Positions 62,554-64,000 of a DNA stretch of 64,000 bases are shown in pieces. Under the pieces are notes generated by a model, which saw only the letters and a list, made by a program, of their open reading frames with translations, was not told where the DNA came from and did not search any database. Source of the DNA: Sinomonas sp. ASV486 (GTDB lineage: Bacteria > Actinomycetota > Actinomycetes > Actinomycetales > Micrococcaceae); the NCBI RefSeq assembly GCF_030908215.1, contig NZ_JAVFJK010000016.1, positions 1 through 64,000 on the forward strand. Reading direction: 5' to 3'. Positions within the stretch are counted from its first letter, which is position 1. Each line of letters starts with the position of its first letter. Made by a program: the position numbers and the translations under genes.

Positions 62554-63672
62554 TTAGGACTTGACCTTGATCGAGTCGATCGCGGTCTTCGCCTTCGCGG
62601 CGAGGTCCGAGGAGAGCGGGGCGCTCTTCGCGGCAGCGGCAGCGTTCTTCTGGCCGTCAGCGGAGACGACGTAGGTCTCCCACGCCTTCACGAGGTCCAC
62701 GGTGGCCTGGTCCTTGTAGGTCGTGCAGACCACGTGGTACGAGACGAGGACGATCGGGTACGCCGAGGAGTCGGTCGTCTTGCGGTCCAGGTTGATGGCG
62801 AGGTCGTTGGCCGCGCGGCCGTCGACCGGCTTCGAGAGGGCCACGGCCTTCGCGGCGCCATCAGCGGAGAGGGCCACGAACTTGTCGCCGACCTTGACCT
62901 TGGCCTTGCCGAGGGTGCCGGTCACGGCAGAGTCATCGGCGTAGGCGAAGGCACCGGGGGTGTCGGTGACGGTCTTGACAACACCAGAAGTGCCCTTGGC
63001 GTTCTCGCCCGGGAGCGAGGCCGGCCACGTCTGGGCGCCCTTGTCGGTCCACACCGACGGGGCGGCCGCGGCGAGGTACTCCGTGAAGTTCTGGGTGGTG
63101 CCCGAGTCGTCGGAGCGGTGCACCGGCGTGATCTTCAGGTCAGGCAGCTTGGCGCCGGAGTTGTCGGCGGCGATAGCCGGGTCGTTCCAGTTGGTGATCG
63201 TGCCACGGAAGATCTTGGCGATCGTGTCGGCGGTGAGGTTGAGGTCCGTCACGCCCGAGACGTTGAAGGTCACGGCGATCGGGGAGATGTAGACCGGAAT
63301 GTCGAGCGCGCCGTCGGGGCCGCAGACAGCCTTGGCGGACTCGAGCTCGTCCGTCTTCATGGCGGCGTCGGTGCCGGCGAACTGGCTCGCGCCGGAGATG
63401 AAGGTCTTGCGGCCGGCGCCCGAGCCGTCCGGGGAGTACTGGACGGTGACGCCCGGGTTGGCCTGCGTGAAGCCCTGCTTCCACGCATCGATGGCCGAGG
63501 ACTGGGCGCTCGAACCGGTGCCGGTGAGGGTGCCCGTGACCTTGGGGCCGGACGATGCCGAGCCGGTGTTGGTGGTGCCAGCGGTGTTGTCTGAACCGCA
63601 GGCGGACAGCGCGAGCGCGCCAGCTGCGACGACAGCGACGGCCGAGAGGCGGCCGATACGGAGAGCCTTCAC
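62554..63672 (-). CDS. pstS: Phosphate-binding lipoprotein PstS
   Basis: This 372-residue binding protein is a lipoprotein: lipobox LSAC at the end of a hydrophobic signal (SAVAVVAAGALALSACGSD). Phosphate-site stretches TGTGSSAQSSAIDAW, SPDGSGAGRKTFISG, QFAGTDAAM and HRSDDSGTTQNF match the family. The GTG start has GGAAGGGG upstream. It is the first gene of pstSCAB and the direct target of the PHO box. Confidence 0.97.
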   Translation of the reverse strand: MKALRIGRLSAVAVVAAGALALSACGSDNTAGTTNTGSASSGPKVTGTLTGTGSSAQSSAIDAWKQGFTQANPGVTVQYSPDGSGAGRKTFISGASQFAGTDAAMKTDELESAKAVCGPDGALDIPVYISPIAVTFNVSGVTDLNLTADTIAKIFRGTITNWNDPAIAADNSGAKLPDLKITPVHRSDDSGTTQNFTEYLAAAAPSVWTDKGAQTWPASLPGENAKGTSGVVKTVTDTPGAFAYADDSAVTGTLGKAKVKVGDKFVALSADGAAKAVALSKPVDGRAANDLAINLDRKTTDSSAYPIVLVSYHVVCTTYKDQATVDLVKAWETYVVSADGQKNAAAAAKSAPLSSDLAAKAKTAIDSIKVKS

Positions 63673-63738
63673 GAAGGTGCCCCTTCCAGGGTGGTTGAGT
63701 GCGTACGAGCCGTACTGAAGTCGAAGCTAGAGCCGACA

Positions 63739-63778
63739 GGTGAAGACTCTGCTCGCCGATGGTTAACGGAAAATGAAC
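63739..63778 (-). promoter_or_regulatory. PHO box (PhoP-type direct repeats) upstream of pstS
   Basis: On the minus strand, heptamers GTTCATT (plus 63772-63778), GTTAACC (63761-63767) and CTTCACC (63739-63745) lie at 11- and 22-base spacing, one unit between them being degenerate. This is the GTTCACC-n4 direct-repeat form of actinobacterial PHO boxes, recognised by the PhoP-type response regulator under phosphate starvation. Confidence 0.7.
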
Positions 63779-63894
63779 GACACACCGATTCGGCGTGACG
63801 ATGGGCCCTATGGCCTTGCCTTCTCCGTCACACCGCACTAATGGAACATCACGCGAGCGGGAGACAACAGGGAGGTGAACTCAGACAGGCTCCC

Positions 63895-63900
63895 TAGACT
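63895..63900 (+). promoter_or_regulatory. -10 box of the last gene (leaderless start)
   Basis: TAGACT ends six bases before the ATG at 63907, so a transcript would begin at or near the start codon. This is the arrangement of leaderless genes in actinobacteria. Confidence 0.5.
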
Positions 63901-63906
63901 GCACCC

Positions 63907-64000
63907 ATGGCTATGTGGGCGGTCGCGCGCGACTACGTCAATGACCTGAGATCCGCGGGCGTCGTCCGCGTCCGCCATTCGCTCAGGCCGGCCGTGAGCA
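63907..64000 (+). CDS. Unidentified protein, N-terminus only
   Basis: The frame begins MAMWAVARDYVNDLRSAGVV and runs open to the window edge (31 codons seen). The N-terminus is amphipathic with basic residues. It lacks an obvious Shine-Dalgarno, but the -10 box placed just before it points to a leaderless mRNA. It is divergent from pstS. The family cannot be determined from so short a piece. Confidence 0.5.
   Translation, partial: MAMWAVARDYVNDLRSAGVVRVRHSLRPAVS

Overview
The window is high-GC DNA with actinobacterial features: strong G/C third-position bias, a SenX-type pst operon with a direct-repeat PHO box, dodecin, and Drr-type ABC exporter genes. An Arthrobacter/Sinomonas-like member of the Micrococcales is my best guess. 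This is inferred from gene content and codon bias; there is no rRNA in the window to confirm it.

Layout. 1-10.8 kb is ordinary chromosome: HPr (ptsH), a frameshifted hypothetical gene, a small cysteine-cluster protein, a DinB-like protein, an MHS-family MFS symporter, a pentapeptide-repeat protein, a four-gene minus-strand operon (RHH/HicB-like regulator, DUF4097 protein, ABC-2 ATPase and permease), a D-2-hydroxyacid dehydrogenase, a membrane-anchored hypothetical protein and a DUF4331 protein. 10,965-47,672 is one uninterrupted minus-strand gene of 12,235 codons. It encodes a Sec-secreted surface or matrix protein that starts with a metzincin-like zinc-protease motif, continues through a Thr/Ala/Pro stalk and thousands of residues of beta-strand repeats (including six ~400-residue superrepeats), and ends in RTX-like repeats, two jelly-roll-like modules, a Calx-beta domain and a Cys-containing terminal domain.

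48.1-51.8 kb holds an ABC importer (ATPase with an AAA-associated C-terminal domain, plus a duplicated permease). Its ~445-nt leader carries what I read as an M-box (ykoK) Mg2+ riboswitch, followed by an 11-codon leader peptide with a strong but sequesterable Shine-Dalgarno. This suggests a divalent-cation transporter rather than the nitrate/taurine assignment that homology would give. 51.9-58 kb carries an SDR, a PrmC-related methyltransferase, dodecin, a VWA/solute-binding fusion, small hypotheticals and tRNA-Lys(UUU). 57.8-63.7 kb is phosphate uptake: a PhoU-like DUF47 protein and low-affinity Pit on the plus strand, convergent with pstSCAB on the minus strand, which has a PHO box upstream of pstS and a hairpin between pstS and pstC. 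The last 94 bases begin a gene cut by the window edge.

The most unusual content is the giant surface protein and the M-box/leader-peptide transporter operon directly upstream of it in the same orientation. Domain calls are made by eye from translated sequence. Residue numbers in the giant protein are computed from position and are approximate to a few residues.
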